From NCBI GenBank assembly GCA_021156225.1, contig JAJNBN010000177.1, forward strand, positions 1 through 7,136: a stretch of 7,136 bases of DNA, given 5' to 3'. Under the pieces are notes generated by a model that was given only the letters and a program-made list of their open reading frames with translations, was not told where the DNA came from and searched no databases. This document shows positions 1 through 6,763 of the stretch, in pieces. Positions within the stretch are counted from its first letter, which is position 1; the number at the start of each line of letters is the position of its first letter. The translations under genes and the position numbers were made by a program. The stretch is from Verrucomicrobiota bacterium (GTDB lineage: Bacteria; Verrucomicrobiota; Verrucomicrobiia; Limisphaerales; JAEYXS01).

Positions 1-740
1 AAGGGGTGCGCGCTTGTGCGGTGAATGCCCTCGGCTGTATGGCTCAATCATCACCCGATTTGATCCCTGAATTTGCTCTCTTCATTAAAGATTCTTCCGT
101 GTTAGTCCGTATGCAGGTGGTGCATTGGCTTTGGCGATTTTGTGCCCAAGGCAAAGCGGCCTTGGATGCCTTTTTGATCGCGCTCAGAGATTCTGACGAC
201 GGAGTCAGAGCCTGTGCTGTTTCCGGGATTTGTGCTCAGGCCGGGATACTCTCTTTTGCCATATCTCCGTTGCATGTTGAATTGGCCTATGCCTCATGGG
301 GGGTAAGGTATGGGTTGCTGGTGTTGGAGCATGAATTGAATTCTGCACCCCTGTTTTCCAGAAGTGAGGAGGTTCTTCCGTTGCTTGAATCTCACTTGAA
401 GATTATTGCCAGTGCTCAGACCATCCGTCCCGGATTAGACTATGCGTTGTCGCAAGCTTGCATCGCCATGGTCCTCGTTGACCCTAGGTTTCGCTCTTCC
501 TTTCAGGGTATTCTTGATGAGATCAAAGCAAAGTCCAAGTTGACCCATAATCCATTCTTTGGAGGCTTGAAACGATTTAGTGCTTCCTCAGACCTGCCCG
601 ATGATTCTTGGCGTGAAATATCGCTGCACCTCTTATCCATCAATGAGATCGATCCACAAATCGCCCAATTAATTTACGAGAGAGTATTGAAGATGCATCG
701 TCCGCCACCTTGGTGGTTGCCTCAGTTTTCCGTCCCCTAA
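1..740 (+). CDS. HEAT-repeat protein, 3' part only
   Basis: The reading frame is already open at the left edge (frame from base 3) and ends at TAA 738-740, giving about 246 visible residues. The true start is off the window: the first visible residues, GVRACAVNALG, are the inside of a HEAT helix pair, and the GTG at 6-8 has no properly spaced ribosome site. At least two more HEAT-like units follow, with the hallmark D..VR..A pattern near residues 28-45 (DSSVLVRMQVVHWLW) and 62-78 (DSDDGVRACAVSGIC). The final 165 or so residues show no repeat or domain I recognise. There is no signal peptide or membrane segment in the visible part. HEAT repeats form alpha-solenoid scaffolds for protein binding, so a binding or scaffold role is inferred; the partner is unknown. 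GC is lower (about 43-52% in lines counted) than in the converging operon, and codon use looks more A/T-tolerant. Confidence 0.75.
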   Translation, partial: GVRACAVNALGCMAQSSPDLIPEFALFIKDSSVLVRMQVVHWLWRFCAQGKAALDAFLIALRDSDDGVRACAVSGICAQAGILSFAISPLHVELAYASWGVRYGLLVLEHELNSAPLFSRSEEVLPLLESHLKIIASAQTIRPGLDYALSQACIAMVLVDPRFRSSFQGILDEIKAKSKLTHNPFFGGLKRFSASSDLPDDSWREISLHLLSINEIDPQIAQLIYERVLKMHRPPPWWLPQFSVP

Positions 741-747
741 TTGGCCC

Positions 748-762
748 GTGGGTGCAACCCAC
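748..762. terminator. Short perfect hairpin between convergent stop codons, possible weak bidirectional terminator
   Basis: GTGGGT (748-753), loop GCA, ACCCAC (757-762) form a perfect 6-bp stem with a 3-base loop. It fills most of the 22-bp gap between the stop of the HEAT gene (740) and the stop of the vWA gene (763-765). The position suits a shared terminator. Neither side is followed by a T tract, so it is not a canonical Rho-independent terminator. Confidence 0.35.
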
Positions 763-3507
763 TTAGATCATCCCCGCCCGCTTCCTTAACACCCACTCCA
801 GCGTCAGCAGCAGCACCAGCGGCGTGAACCACCACCAGCTCTGCCACAAGATCGTTTCGCTCTCCACCACGCGACCTTGGCTCAACGGACGCAGCAACTC
901 CGCCAACCGCCCCATCTCCTCCTCGCGCAGATACGTTCCGCCCGAGTGAAACGCCAGTTGCTGCAGCAGTTCCTCGTCGCAATGCAGTTGCGCCATCTCG
1001 CCCGCGCCCTGTGGCTTCACGGTGAAATTACTCCGCACCTTGATGTCGCTGTCCGGCAGTTCCGCCGTGCTCACACGCACCTCATACTCGCCTTCCTCCA
1101 GCTCCGCCGTGCGACCACGCAGCACGCCACTCGTTCCTTCGGCACTCAGCGCCACCGTCGCCACCTTCTTGCCATCCTTGTAGAGCTGCGCTTCGGCACG
1201 TGCGTCCATTTTCAAGCGCCCTTGGTTATCCCGCACCCGCACCCGGATTTCCGCCGTATCACCCGGTGCGTAAGTCATCGAGCCGGTGTCCAAAGCCACA
1301 TGCTTGTCCTGCACGGGGAAGGGGGCTTCCATCACCCATTTCGCCGCCTGATTCCAGAACTTCTGATGATGTATGTCACCCACCTCATACCGCCAGCGCC
1401 ACGTTTCCTCGATGCCGTTATAAAGCACGCGCCCCGCACCCACGCGCCGATACACGATCGAAGCTGCCTTTCGCGTCGCATCACTGACTTCCATCACGGT
1501 TTCCGAGCCCGGCAACGCGTCACTGCCCGCCGCCCAACGCGGAGGTTGCAAGCCCGCCCAGATTTCTTTGTTCCGCTCCGGATCACCCGCCAGGCTAAAG
1601 GCACCTTCCAGCGTGCCCGAGGCCACAAACGTCTGCTTCAGCCCGCCACCCTCCAACGCCGTTCCCCGCCACTCCACCGGCAGCAACGTCTTCAACGGCG
1701 TGGCCACATAATCCTTCAACGGATGCCGCGGTCCTTCTACGAACATGATGCCGCCGCCACGCTGCTCTACAAATTCTCGCATCCACTCCAGTTCGATTGG
1801 CGTGAACGTATTCTGCGGGAGATCGCCAAAGATGATGAGCGCATAGCTGAACAGCGTTTCTTTATCCGGCGGGAACTGTCCCGGCAGCTTGCCGCGCACC
1901 CACTTCACCTGCTCGCCGCCCACGCCCGCCAGCAGATTGTTCACATCCCACTTCTGGTCGCGCTCCATCAAGTTGCGCAGATAGCGGAATTCCCAGCGCG
2001 GCCGTCCATCCATGAAGAGCACCTTGGGCCGCTCCGTGATGGCACTGAAACGCATCGTGCTGTTGTTGTTTCCCGTATCACGCTCATCCTTCACCGTGCT
2101 GATGCTGACGTTCAGATTCAGCGGCAGGCTGCTGAACTTCAGATCGCGATCCAGTTTTTGCATCTCTGTACCCACGATTCCCTTGATGGGGAAATCAAAC
2201 GCGATGGACCGCAAGCCACGTTGCTCCGTGACAAAATTCTTTTCCCACAGCGCGATGCCTTGATATTCGATCTTCACCGTGAATTGCTGCCCCGGCGTCG
2301 CATCATCCTTGATCTCCAGTGAACCTTTCACTGACGAATCCTGATACACCGTTTCCGGCACTTTCACCTCCAGCACTGCCAAATCCTGCGGATGATTCGC
2401 CGAACCGATGCCCACCACATACATCGGCGTTTTCTTGGTCCCCAGCAGCTTGGCCAATTGTACCGGCGTGGGCCCGTTGTTGTGCTGGCCATCCGAGAGC
2501 ACCACGATCGCTACGCGCTCATTGTCTTTCACCGCTTCCAATCGTGTGCGGATGCTGCTGTTCAAGTCCGTGCTGCCAAACTTAGGCGTAAAATTCAGCG
2601 ACGTGGAGATGGCCTGCTCTGATTCCGGCCACCACAGCATCTCGCTCTTGTTCGCCCCGAGATTATGCACCTCCAGGTGATGCTGCACCGAGAGCCGCGA
2701 AACCAGGCTTTCGCTACCATCTAGCAGCAGAGATTCCACACGCTTGTAGCGGGGCAGGGTATCATACTTTGCCGTGGCCGCCTTGGACGACGCGTCGCCT
2801 GTCATCTTTTCGGCATGGATGTTCAGGTTCTTCATGAACTCCAGTTCCCAGCGCGTTGCCGGTTCTTGGAGACGGAAGAGGTCGTTCAGGAAACGGTCCA
2901 CATCATTGCCGATATCCCGCTTCGTCAATTCCGTGGCCTGATTAAGCAATTCATTCTTGAAGCGATCGCGCATCCCGCTGTCCACCTTCCAGCTCTCCGG
3001 ACGCACCGTGGCCAGGCACTTCGCCGCTTCCTCCAAATCTTTCAGCACCAGCTTGGCTTGCTCACGCAATCGATCATTCGGCCACTCTGCCTGTGTGCCA
3101 GTGATGTGTCGCTTGGCGCGTGAAAGTGCCTCGGAACCATCCACCAGCACCGTGTCCAGCTTGCCCGGTGGCAACCAGCCCGCTTGTTGCGCGTAGAGCA
3201 GCTTGCGCGAGGCCGGCATCTGCTGATCCGTCACGCTCATGCTCTGCGAGACATCCACAAAAAACATCACCCGCGCCAGTTCGCCGATGATCTGCCGATG
3301 ATGCAGCATAGGACCCGCGAGCATGAGTAGCAACCAGAGGATCGCCAACGAACGCAACGTCGGCAGCACCCAGCGCAACATTCCCTTGCGCGTGCGCGAC
3401 TCCCGCCAATAAAGCCACCACGCCAGCACGGCCAAGCCAAGCGACAGCGTCAGTGTCGCCCACAGCGACCAGTCCCCATTGAGGCGTAAAACCGTAGTCT
3501 CGTTCAT
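763..3507 (-). CDS. Membrane-anchored vWA / glutamine amidotransferase-like protein, 914 aa
   Basis: Last gene of the operon. The start is the ATG at 3507-3505: it has a strong Shine-Dalgarno (3513-3520), overlaps the upstream stop as ATGA, and puts two hydrophobic segments at the N-terminus (about residues 14-34 and 47-66). An upstream in-frame start at 3588 adds 27 unlikely residues. The vWA domain has a MIDAS DxSxS at 85-89 (DVSQS), a candidate MIDAS threonine at T313 and the VVLSDG strand end at 335-340. A largely helical insert of about 200 residues separates the first motif from the rest. A beta-sandwich region (about 375-490) follows, then a class I GATase-like fold (about 494-725; VLFMDGRPRWEFRYL at 496-510, GGGIMFVEGPRHPL at 584-597). 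Next come a second beta-rich domain (about 738-832), an 837-880 segment with HSGGTYL, and a membrane helix (about 889-907). The only cysteines are C164 and C843, so the GATase-like domain has no nucleophile and is probably for binding or structure. Likely an envelope partner of the MoxR ATPase. Confidence 0.9.
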   Translation of the reverse strand: MNETTVLRLNGDWSLWATLTLSLGLAVLAWWLYWRESRTRKGMLRWVLPTLRSLAILWLLLMLAGPMLHHRQIIGELARVMFFVDVSQSMSVTDQQMPASRKLLYAQQAGWLPPGKLDTVLVDGSEALSRAKRHITGTQAEWPNDRLREQAKLVLKDLEEAAKCLATVRPESWKVDSGMRDRFKNELLNQATELTKRDIGNDVDRFLNDLFRLQEPATRWELEFMKNLNIHAEKMTGDASSKAATAKYDTLPRYKRVESLLLDGSESLVSRLSVQHHLEVHNLGANKSEMLWWPESEQAISTSLNFTPKFGSTDLNSSIRTRLEAVKDNERVAIVVLSDGQHNNGPTPVQLAKLLGTKKTPMYVVGIGSANHPQDLAVLEVKVPETVYQDSSVKGSLEIKDDATPGQQFTVKIEYQGIALWEKNFVTEQRGLRSIAFDFPIKGIVGTEMQKLDRDLKFSSLPLNLNVSISTVKDERDTGNNNSTMRFSAITERPKVLFMDGRPRWEFRYLRNLMERDQKWDVNNLLAGVGGEQVKWVRGKLPGQFPPDKETLFSYALIIFGDLPQNTFTPIELEWMREFVEQRGGGIMFVEGPRHPLKDYVATPLKTLLPVEWRGTALEGGGLKQTFVASGTLEGAFSLAGDPERNKEIWAGLQPPRWAAGSDALPGSETVMEVSDATRKAASIVYRRVGAGRVLYNGIEETWRWRYEVGDIHHQKFWNQAAKWVMEAPFPVQDKHVALDTGSMTYAPGDTAEIRVRVRDNQGRLKMDARAEAQLYKDGKKVATVALSAEGTSGVLRGRTAELEEGEYEVRVSTAELPDSDIKVRSNFTVKPQGAGEMAQLHCDEELLQQLAFHSGGTYLREEEMGRLAELLRPLSQGRVVESETILWQSWWWFTPLVLLLTLEWVLRKRAGMI

Positions 3508-5657
3508 CGCCGCCTCCTTACGACCCACTGTTGCAGCAGCAGTTCGCTGAAGAGCATCGCCAGCACCAGCCACATCAACGGCCGCCACAGCTCACTGCCG
3601 AAGCGGCGACTGCGATCCAGCTCCTGAAATTCTTTAAACGATGTGATGACCTTTGCCTCGAACGGCTCCGCGACTTTCACTCGTTCCGCCGCGGTGAGTT
3701 GCAGCAAATCAGATTCTTCGCGCGATGTGCTCGCCACGAAATGCGTCACTTTGCCGTCCGGCGCGGTGAGCAGGTATTGCCCGGGCCTCTGTGTGCCGCG
3801 GAACTCCGCCAGCCCGCGCGTGCCTTTGTCGATCACCGGAACATCATGCTTCTGGCCAGCTGGGTCCACCATCATCGCCTTCTTGCCGATGGCCGATTTC
3901 TCCAGGAAGACCGCCGCCGGTTTGCCCACTTCAAAATTGCGCGGCGGGAAGATGGTCGAAGCTAGATAGACGACGAGCCGTTGTGTCAGCGGCAGGTAGA
4001 ATGACCGCACTGGCAGATTGCTCCAGTCCACATCACAGGGAATGGCGCTCAGGATGATGCGCCCTTCGCCCAGCTTCTTCTCTACAAGGAACGGTTCACC
4101 CGTTTCAAAACGTGCCAGCACATTTACCGTTTGTTCCTCTTTGCGTTCCGCCAGCTTGAACCAGGAGGAGATCTCTCCATCCGACAGGTTGCCATTGCGC
4201 GGATCGTTGAACATTTCCATGGCCGGATGTGAATAATTCTGCGAGATGATCTTGGTCGTTTTTTTGGCGGTGGCGGGCGTGTTCAGTGAAGCAAGGGGCA
4301 GGGGCAGCATGCCGTTATCATTCGCCAGCACGCGATTATACCAAGTCGTATCGATGCGGTCGCCCGGGAAGATGAGCAGGCCGCCGCCGTTGTTCACGAA
4401 TTCCTTCAACGCCTTGACCCAGCGGTCGCTAAGTTGACGCACATTCGCCAGCACCACCGTGCGGTACTTCGGCAGATCCTCGATCTTCAAGCCGTTCTCA
4501 TTATCGATCACCTTGGTCGTGATAAGGTCTGTCAGGTCGGACTTCGATTTGCCAAAGGGCTGCAAAGCGATCTCGAGGAAGTCCGTCTCACCTTTCAGCG
4601 GTTCCACGCTCGGCGCACCATTGAAGAGCAGCACCGGCACCGTATCCCACACCGGAATGGCCGCCTGAAAACTGTTGTCCGCCTTCAATGTATCCGCATC
4701 CGCCACGATCTCGATGACATGGGAGCCCGCCGTCTCAAATGCATGCGTGAACAAGACCTGCTGCCGCTCACCCGGCCCAAGGTTGATCTGTGAAGCGCCT
4801 TTTTCGGTGCCATCCACGCGGAAGTAAACGCGCAGTTCGGAGTAAGTGCGTTCACCGAAATTGCGCAGGTTCGCCCGCACTTGGATCGGCTGGCGCACAC
4901 CCACGATGAGCCGCGAGAAATCGAGCGATTCCACGCTGACGTTGTCGTGACCCTCCACGCCTTGATGCACGAAAGTCACCTGGGGAGGCAGCGGCATGGC
5001 CTTCAGCAACTCCGCTGCGCGTGCGCGGTTCGGCGCTTCTTCATCGGACCAGCTAATCTTCTGGAAATCGCCCACCACCACGATCTGCCGGTAAGTATTC
5101 TGCATCTTGCCCAGCATCGCCGCCGCTTTCTCGAAAGAGCCTGCCACATCCGCTCGCCCGTAACCGGCATCCAACTCACTCACCGCCTTGCCCAAGCGCG
5201 ACAGGTCAAAGTTCGGCACTGATTCCAGATCAGGATTTTCCCCCGCCATCAAGATGACCTCCACATCGGAGCCGCGACCCAGACTCGTGATGATCTCACT
5301 TGCTGTAGTGCGGGCCTGCACGAAATTCCCCGTATCTTTGCCTCCGGATTCCATGGAGTAACTGTTATCCAGCAGCAGCACCATCGACGTCTTGGAGGAG
5401 CCCGCCAGTGCGGCCAATTGACTTAGCACCGGTCGCGCCATGCAGAAGGCAAGGATGGCCGGGATGAGGCAACGCAGTAGCAACAGCAACAGTTGCTCGA
5501 TGCGGATTCGCCGCGAATTCTTGATCAGCGCCACATCCATGAGATGCGTGGCACCCCATTTCACCACGCGGAAACGGCTGCGGTGGAGCAGGTGGATGAT
5601 GAGCGGTATGGACGCTGCCGCCACGCCACCGAGCAATGCGAAATTCAGGAAGGTCAT
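3504..5657 (-). CDS. BatA-like membrane protein with vWA and GATase-like domains, 717 aa
   Basis: The start is the ATG at 5657-5655, which overlaps the DUF58 stop as ATGA. A longer frame to 5753 would only translate the DUF58 gene out of frame. The N-terminus is a typical BatA anchor: helix 1 about residues 4-24, the conserved basic stretch IIHLLHRSRFRVVKWGA (20-36), then RRIRIEQ and helix 2 (about 55-78). The vWA domain follows, with MIDAS DNSYS at 97-101 and a final strand ending VVVGDFQ (193-199). The threonine expected in the second MIDAS loop is not evident (GYGRADVAGS, 165-174). A CARDB-like beta domain (about 236-335) and a GATase-like domain (about 338-545; GGGLLIFPGD 424-433) come next, then a beta-rich region with a TSREESDLLQL segment (644-654) and a C-terminal helix (about 691-709). 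Cysteines occur only at 63, 72 and 541, so no amidotransferase nucleophile is apparent. Most of the protein probably lies outside the cytoplasmic membrane. A role with MoxR/DUF58 in envelope assembly is inferred from context. Confidence 0.9.
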   Translation of the reverse strand: MTFLNFALLGGVAAASIPLIIHLLHRSRFRVVKWGATHLMDVALIKNSRRIRIEQLLLLLLRCLIPAILAFCMARPVLSQLAALAGSSKTSMVLLLDNSYSMESGGKDTGNFVQARTTASEIITSLGRGSDVEVILMAGENPDLESVPNFDLSRLGKAVSELDAGYGRADVAGSFEKAAAMLGKMQNTYRQIVVVGDFQKISWSDEEAPNRARAAELLKAMPLPPQVTFVHQGVEGHDNVSVESLDFSRLIVGVRQPIQVRANLRNFGERTYSELRVYFRVDGTEKGASQINLGPGERQQVLFTHAFETAGSHVIEIVADADTLKADNSFQAAIPVWDTVPVLLFNGAPSVEPLKGETDFLEIALQPFGKSKSDLTDLITTKVIDNENGLKIEDLPKYRTVVLANVRQLSDRWVKALKEFVNNGGGLLIFPGDRIDTTWYNRVLANDNGMLPLPLASLNTPATAKKTTKIISQNYSHPAMEMFNDPRNGNLSDGEISSWFKLAERKEEQTVNVLARFETGEPFLVEKKLGEGRIILSAIPCDVDWSNLPVRSFYLPLTQRLVVYLASTIFPPRNFEVGKPAAVFLEKSAIGKKAMMVDPAGQKHDVPVIDKGTRGLAEFRGTQRPGQYLLTAPDGKVTHFVASTSREESDLLQLTAAERVKVAEPFEAKVITSFKEFQELDRSRRFGSELWRPLMWLVLAMLFSELLLQQWVVRRRR
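3513..3520 (-). promoter_or_regulatory. Strong Shine-Dalgarno site for the 914-aa vWA gene
   Basis: On the minus strand TAAGGAGG lies 5 bases before the ATG at 3507. It sits inside the last codons of the upstream gene. It fixes the start of the 914-residue protein and is the best ribosome site in the window; the ATGA overlap adds translational coupling. Confidence 0.85.
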
Positions 5658-6553
5658 GCGCGTCCCAGCCGTCGTGTCAGGTATTGCGCGAGCGCCTCGG
5701 CGTAAGGCTGGTCTGTGATGAGGCGGACGTGGTCGATGCGATGCCGACGGCAACCATCAATCAGTTCCTTTTGGAACTTCTCAAGATTCTCGAGATAAGC
5801 CTCACGGAATTGCGCCGGTTCGACCATCCGGTGCCAGTCCGCCTGTTCCAGCGATTCAAAACGTGTCCACGACTCGAACGGAAACTCCAGTTCATCCCGG
5901 TCCATGATCTGGAAGAGCACGATCTCATGCTTGGCCGCGCGGAAATGGGCCAGCGCCTTGATGAGATCTTTCACCGAGGCAAAACAGTCCGAGATGATGA
6001 TGAGCAATCCGCGTCGCTGGATGCGCGGCACCAAGGTGCGAAAAACATCGCTCAGCTCCGTTTCACCTGCAGGCTTGCTCTGGTCCAGTTCGTCCAGCAT
6101 CACCCGCAGATGGCCCACGCCAGAGCGTTGCGGGATGAAACGGCGGATTTCGGTGTCAAATGTCACCAAACCCACGCTATCCCGCTGCTGCATCATCAGG
6201 TAGGAAAGGCAGGCGGCAAGGCGCGAGGCGTAGTGATGCTTCGTCACCCCGTTCTCATTGCCGTAATTCATCGAGCCGCTCTGATCCAGCAGGATGGTCG
6301 CGCGAAGGTTCGTCTCCTCTTCGTACTCGCGGATGTAATAGCGGTCCGTCTTGCCGAAAAGCTTCCAGTCCAGCCGCCGGATCTCATCACCTTGCACATA
6401 CTGGCGATGCTGCGCGAACTCTACGCTGAAGCCCTTGTGCGGCGACTTGTGCAAGCCCGAGAAAAACCCCTCCACCACCAGACGCGCCACCACTTGCAGA
6501 TTAGAAATCTTCTGCAGGTCCGTGGGCGAAAGTAGATTGGCGACGTGAGCCAC
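5654..6553 (-). CDS. DUF58 domain protein with vWA-type MIDAS, 299 aa
   Basis: Soluble cytosolic protein without membrane segments, the usual partner of MoxR ATPases. The DUF58 signature is clear at 42-64 (FSVEFAQHRQYVQGDEIRRL, then DWK). The vWA fold carries a full candidate metal site: DQSGS at 90-94, T165 in GETELS and D189 in IIISD. The length is normal for the family. The start is taken as GTG at 6553-6551: a TAA lies in frame 12 bases upstream (6565-6567) and no ATG precedes the DUF58 signature. The ribosome site is poor (AACCTC just before the GTG), unlike the downstream genes. The gene is separated from the small gene before it by 54 bp and overlaps the 717-aa gene by 4 bp. By family knowledge it may dock on the MoxR hexamer and bind Mg2+ through the MIDAS; its actual client is unknown. 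Confidence 0.93.
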   Translation of the reverse strand: MAHVANLLSPTDLQKISNLQVVARLVVEGFFSGLHKSPHKGFSVEFAQHRQYVQGDEIRRLDWKLFGKTDRYYIREYEEETNLRATILLDQSGSMNYGNENGVTKHHYASRLAACLSYLMMQQRDSVGLVTFDTEIRRFIPQRSGVGHLRVMLDELDQSKPAGETELSDVFRTLVPRIQRRGLLIIISDCFASVKDLIKALAHFRAAKHEIVLFQIMDRDELEFPFESWTRFESLEQADWHRMVEPAQFREAYLENLEKFQKELIDGCRRHRIDHVRLITDQPYAEALAQYLTRRLGRA

Positions 6554-6607
6554 GAGGTTAAATTAAGCGGTGTTTAGTAAGGTGCAGAATGAACTTAAGC
6601 GATACGG
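6554..6607 (-). promoter_or_regulatory. AT-rich gap before the DUF58 gene; possible regulatory or reinitiation region
   Basis: This 54-bp stretch is the only true gap inside the operon. It contains an imperfect direct repeat but no recognisable Shine-Dalgarno and no convincing -35/-10 pair. It could hold an internal promoter, an operator, or simply the scar of an inserted small gene. I see nothing that decides between these. Confidence 0.25.
6560..6601. repeat. Imperfect direct repeat, two 10-bp copies
   Basis: AAATTAAGCG (6560-6569) and AACTTAAGCG (6592-6601) match at 9 of 10 bases and are spaced 32 bp apart, about three helical turns. Both flank the gap between the small gene and the DUF58 gene. 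It may be a protein-binding pair or chance in AT-rich DNA. Confidence 0.3.
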
Positions 6608-6763
6608 CTAAGTTTGCTTCTTTGTCCATGCTGCGAATCTCTTCTTAACCTCTTCATGAGAGATGATACGACCTTCATCAGCAGCCTTCTCTCCATCTTT
6701 GATGGCAGCGAGAATGGCTGCGTTTTCAGCTTCTCTATTTTGTTTCTTAGGATTTGCAGGCAT
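6608..6763 (-). CDS. 51-aa antitoxin-like small protein within the moxR operon
   Basis: The ATG at 6763-6761 overlaps the moxR stop as TAATG, and the frame runs 51 codons to TAG 6610-6608. The protein begins MPANPKKQNREAENAAIL and ends KKRFAAWTKKQT; it is hydrophilic, lysine/glutamate rich and probably mostly helical, with no signal or membrane segment. Its second half (DEGRIISHEEVKKRFAAW, 29-46) resembles the common C-terminus of RelB/ParD/CopG-type antitoxins, where an acidic-Gly-Arg stretch followed by S/P-H-E-E-V ends in a short amphipathic helix and binds the toxin. That likeness is pattern recognition from family knowledge, not a search. The DNA-binding N-terminal domain of such antitoxins is missing (only about 14 residues precede the first helix), and no toxin gene follows. 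GC is about 44%, well below the flanking genes. It could be an orphan antitoxin, a remnant, or an operon-specific small partner. The upstream ribosome site is weak, so translation probably depends on reinitiation after moxR. Confidence 0.65.
   Translation of the reverse strand: MPANPKKQNREAENAAILAAIKDGEKAADEGRIISHEEVKKRFAAWTKKQT

Noticed and set aside
6..8. GTG as the start of the HEAT gene
   Set aside because: The frame is open to the window edge and the first residues are the middle of a HEAT unit; the AAGGGG before it directly abuts the GTG, leaving no spacing for a ribosome site.
877..2322. Long plus-strand open frame (481 codons) opposite the 914-aa vWA gene
   Set aside because: Its product is rich in His, Arg, Leu and Gln with no domain, as expected from the antisense of a GC-biased coding sequence; the minus strand has clear vWA and GATase-like motifs and a strong ribosome site.
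3508..3588. N-terminal extension of the 914-aa protein to 3588
   Set aside because: The ATG at 3507 has a near-perfect Shine-Dalgarno at 3513-3520 and an ATGA overlap; the extra residues are the out-of-frame end of the upstream gene.
5658..5753. N-terminal extension of the 717-aa protein to an upstream start at 5753
   Set aside because: The added 32 residues (Pro/Arg/His rich) lie over the DUF58 coding sequence; the ATG at 5657 gives an ATGA overlap and a proper BatA anchor.
5636..6535. Plus-strand open frame of 299 codons opposite the DUF58 gene
   Set aside because: It mirrors the DUF58 gene almost exactly and its product has no recognisable domain; the minus strand carries the DUF58 signature and a full MIDAS.
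6554..6607. Remnant of a RelE/ParE toxin after the antitoxin-like gene
   Set aside because: The gap is too short and its translations show no recognisable toxin motif.
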